A stretch of 34,085 nucleotides of DNA, taken from an uncultured Alphaproteobacteria bacterium (GTDB lineage Bacteria > Pseudomonadota > Alphaproteobacteria > Rs-D84). Of the stretch, positions 31,825 through 34,085 are shown piece after piece. The stretch is from assembly GCA_944389685.1 (NCBI GenBank), contig CALXNF010000010.1:1-34085 (forward strand), written 5' to 3'. Positions within the stretch are counted from its first letter, which is position 1. Every line of letters begins with the position of its first letter. Both the position numbers and the translations under genes were made by a program. The notes below the pieces were generated by a model. That model had not been told where the DNA came from, did no database searches, and worked only from the letters and a program-made list of their open reading frames with translations.

Positions 31825-32466
31825 ATGAAAGAAAAATCTATAAAGTCAGCAAAAAAGACAGTTAAAAAGTCTAAAAAAACTGAGAAGATGTCGTTAGAAG
31901 AAATGGTCGCGAAGGTTGACGCGTCTAAGAAAGTAAACCCTTTGGATTTATCATCAGATCAAGATTTATCTATCGCATTGATGAATTTGATTTCTTTGGA
32001 AGAACATTTCTTTTTTAGCGGTGCTAAAACTCAAAAAACAGGTTTTTATGATCTTATAAATACAGTTCGTGATATGCGCAAAGATTTAATGGCACGAATT
32101 GTAAAAAAATCTACATCAGAAAATGGTGAAGTATGGTGCATTTCTAAACACTTGTTGGCCGCGTCTATGAGAATAATGGAAGTTGGAACAAAAGCTTTAG
32201 GGGCTGGTAATAAAAAAGACGCATATGATTTATTTAATAAATCTTATGAATTATACTCTTTGTTCTGGGGTATAAATATGGATTTAATAGATTTAAGCGG
32301 TGTAAAGAAAATTGCGCCGGAGGTTTATGACCATGCAATGAAGGCTTGTTCTATGACGACGAAGAGTTCCGAAAATGTAAAGGAACAAAAAGTTGCTGAA
32401 TCAAAATCAGCAGTACGTCGTTTGGGCGATTGGGTAAAAAATGCGGTAAATTGCTGTATAGAATAA
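31825..32466 (+). CDS. Soluble helical protein paired with the CPVC membrane protein, unknown function
   Basis: This 213-residue protein has no signal peptide. A very basic Lys/Ser-rich N-terminus (about 1-25) is followed by a conserved-looking helical core of about 120 residues (DQDLSIALMNLISLEEHFFFSGAKT, then DLINTVRDMRKDLMARIVKKS, EVWCISKHLLAASMRIMEVGTKALGAG and DLFNKSYELYSLFWGIN). The tail is weakly basic and ends NCCIE. The ribosome site is an unusual tandem GGAAGGAAGGAAG directly before the ATG, suggesting high translation. The gene lies 28 bases after the CPVC membrane protein. The core resembles proteins of unknown function that I recall next to CPVC-type membrane proteins; a partnership is inferred, not shown. 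Confidence 0.72.
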   Translation: MKEKSIKSAKKTVKKSKKTEKMSLEEMVAKVDASKKVNPLDLSSDQDLSIALMNLISLEEHFFFSGAKTQKTGFYDLINTVRDMRKDLMARIVKKSTSENGEVWCISKHLLAASMRIMEVGTKALGAGNKKDAYDLFNKSYELYSLFWGINMDLIDLSGVKKIAPEVYDHAMKACSMTTKSSENVKEQKVAESKSAVRRLGDWVKNAVNCCIE

Positions 32467-32474
32467 ATTGGCTA

Positions 32475-32504
32475 TTGATTAATACCACTATAAAGTGATA
32501 AAAT
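32475..32504 (+). promoter_or_regulatory. Promoter of the right-edge exported protein gene
   Basis: TTGATT (32475-32480), 18 bases and TAAAAT (32499-32504), followed by GAGAGAG about 10 bases before the TTG start at 32526. Confidence 0.5.
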
Positions 32505-32525
32505 ATGACGAGAGAGATGTAAATA

Positions 32526-34085
32526 TTGAAAATAAAGTTTTTTAATTTTTGCAAGTATTCTTTTGCTTTGACCGCTTTTTTGGGGGTGTTTGGTTCTGTT
32601 TTTGCGGAACAGGCTTCTAACCCTCGGGGTGAGAATACGGTAAATGTAAACATAACAGAAAATAGCAACCCAACTGCTACAACAAGGGCTGCAAGTAATC
32701 GTGTTGTCCGGTCAAACGACGGGAATTCTTCTGTTTCATCTCGTTCAAGTTCATCAAGTGTGTCACGTAGCGCTGTGTCTCGTCCAACGTCTACTGTTTC
32801 TCGCAGTGCAGTGGCTCCTTCTTCAACCTCAAAAAGTGTTGTTACAGGAAGAAGTGGTACAGTTGTTCAGACAGCGCCTTCTGCAGGTTCTGCATCGGCA
32901 AGAAGTGCGACAACAAATGCGCGTGCGGCTTCTACTAATGTGGCGCGAAGCGCAACAAATTCCGCCCGTGCGGCTGCCAATAATTCTGTTGTTGGGCTGT
33001 CTCGTGGGGCGGCTACTGCACGGGCGACGGCAGTGTTTTCTGACATTTCTGCAATTGGTGGCGGATATGCAAAATGTCGTGAAGCGTATGCAACCTGTAT
33101 GGATCAGTTTTGTGCAAATGCTAATGATACGTATCGTAGATGTGTATGTAGTGCCCGTTATGATGAATTTCGTAATACAGAAAGTGCAATTGACGAAGCG
33201 CTTAATTTGCTTGCCCAGTTTGAAGATAATAATTTAGCAGCAGTTGAGCTGTCGGCAGAAGAAGTAAATGCTATGTATTCTGCAACAGAAGGTGAAATGG
33301 CAATAAAAAGTGATACCAGTGCTGCGGCAAGTATGTTGGCAGAGATAAATGATTTGTTGGCCGGGAGAAAAAGTGTAGAAACCACAGATCTTAGTGGGGC
33401 GTCTTTAGGTTTGATTACGGTAGATTTTACGTCTGATATTGATGACATTTGGGGAACTGCCGGATCGTCTATATTTGATACGTCAACAGGTGTAGATTTA
33501 ACTTCTTTAACAGGTCAGGATTTGTATACGCAAGCAAGTAAGCAATGTCTGGAGGTAATAGCGGACTCTTGTGAAAATGATGCTGTTTTGACGATGGCAC
33601 GAAGCGCGTATGGGATAATGATAACTCAAGACTGTAATTTATATGAAAAAAATATAAATTCTCAGAAAGAAAGTTTGGAACAAACAGTTCGTACTGCTGA
33701 AAAGTATTTGCGCGAAGCGCGTTTGGCAGAATATCAATCACATAATTCAGCGGATGTTAACGAGTGTATAGCGAGCGTTCGTTCTGCGATACAATCTGAT
33801 GCGGCGTGTGGGGCAAACTATCAAAAATGTTTGGACTATACTGGGGCTTACATAAACCAGAATACGGGTGAACCAATTTATTCGCCACGTTTATTTCAAT
33901 TAGAAGATTTGATAACTTTGCCGGGGGTTAACTCAAGTAATGCAAATGATATTTTAGGCGCTAATCCTGAGTTCAATTCGTTCTTAGAAAGCAGACGTAT
34001 GTTTGCGGAAAGTGCGTTGGATACATGTCGTGATATCTCAGACATAGTTTGGGAAGAATTTAAGCGTCAGGCATTGATTGAAATT
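32526..34085 (+). CDS. Large exported protein with Ser/Arg/Ala low-complexity region and Cys motif (3' end outside window)
   Basis: The frame is open from TTG 32526 to the window end (520 codons) with no stop. TTG is the start because it has GAGAGA at good spacing and leads straight into a signal peptide (about 1-27, FALTAFLGVFGSVFA). A low-complexity region (about 30-170) is dominated by Ser, Ala, Arg, Thr and Asn, with repeats such as VSRSAV, ARSATTNARAA and ARSATNSARAA. Next comes a Cys motif (about 182-208) of the form CREAYATCMDQFC followed by YRRCVC. A helical acidic part then contains further Cys in KQCLEVIADSC, TQDCNLY, VNECI, ACGANYQKC and TCRDI. This looks like a disulfide-stabilised envelope or surface protein with an unstructured basic linker. 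Family not recognised. Confidence 0.75.
   Translation, partial: MKIKFFNFCKYSFALTAFLGVFGSVFAEQASNPRGENTVNVNITENSNPTATTRAASNRVVRSNDGNSSVSSRSSSSSVSRSAVSRPTSTVSRSAVAPSSTSKSVVTGRSGTVVQTAPSAGSASARSATTNARAASTNVARSATNSARAAANNSVVGLSRGAATARATAVFSDISAIGGGYAKCREAYATCMDQFCANANDTYRRCVCSARYDEFRNTESAIDEALNLLAQFEDNNLAAVELSAEEVNAMYSATEGEMAIKSDTSAAASMLAEINDLLAGRKSVETTDLSGASLGLITVDFTSDIDDIWGTAGSSIFDTSTGVDLTSLTGQDLYTQASKQCLEVIADSCENDAVLTMARSAYGIMITQDCNLYEKNINSQKESLEQTVRTAEKYLREARLAEYQSHNSADVNECIASVRSAIQSDAACGANYQKCLDYTGAYINQNTGEPIYSPRLFQLEDLITLPGVNSSNANDILGANPEFNSFLESRRMFAESALDTCRDISDIVWEEFKRQALIEI

Noticed and set aside
32701..33237. Open frame of 178 codons in another plus-strand frame within the right-edge exported protein
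   Set aside because: It is a by-product of the Ser/Arg/Ala repeat composition. The frame from TTG 32526 has a signal peptide, a Cys motif and stays open to the window end.

Overview
The window is AT-rich bacterial chromosome, most likely from an uncultured, reduced-genome alphaproteobacterium of the host-associated or gut type. The best lineage marker is a clear GcrA cell-cycle regulator at 6770-7330. GcrA is known only from Alphaproteobacteria, where it works with GANTC methylation by CcrM. DnaE carries a TDTN signature in its PHP domain, which also fits that class. Genes are tightly packed, often overlap by 1-14 bases, and are separated by strong hairpin terminators that convergent genes share.

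Layout: (1) 1-1618, an EcoRI-family adenine methyltransferase (5' end outside the window) overlapping a gene for an exported phospholipase-D-fold nuclease. (2) 1645-6698, minus strand, a set of exported proteins of unknown function behind a type IV prepilin peptidase: three long ones in one operon, then a small Cys-rich one with its own promoter. (3) 6770-9412, gcrA and a single-pass membrane protein with a coiled coil and a Cys-rich tail. (4) 9482-11823, acpS, tRNA-Pro(GGG), a 36-residue membrane peptide, a CorA-type transporter and an adenylate kinase-like gene. (5) 11897-19423, mostly housekeeping on the minus strand: rpsA, thyA, tig, rplM-rpsI and argS, with one small plus-strand membrane-protein gene. 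(6) 19446-22345, an EnvZ/OmpR-type two-component pair placed behind another exported unknown protein. (7) 22475-26861, one plus-strand operon: a degenerate alpha/beta hydrolase, ruvB, an HD phosphohydrolase, ybgC, tolQ, tolR and tolA. (8) 26973-34085, dnaE-rsmH, a CPxC membrane protein with a soluble helical partner, and the start of a large exported Cys-motif protein that runs off the window.

Promoters close to the sigma-70 consensus (TTGnnn, 16-18 bases, TATAAT-like) can be read upstream of rpsA, rplM, tig, tRNA-Pro, corA, gcrA and several unknown genes. A GANTC site in a 13-base palindrome lies between the -35 and -10 of the gcrA promoter, in the region shared with the divergent prepilin-peptidase operon. 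This suggests that methylation and GcrA control both.

The parts least explained by known biology are the methyltransferase/exported-nuclease pair, the prepilin-peptidase operon with its two divergent paralogues of membrane-inserting appearance, a short FIP-type motif shared after the signal peptides of two unrelated exported proteins, and the envelope proteins at the right end.
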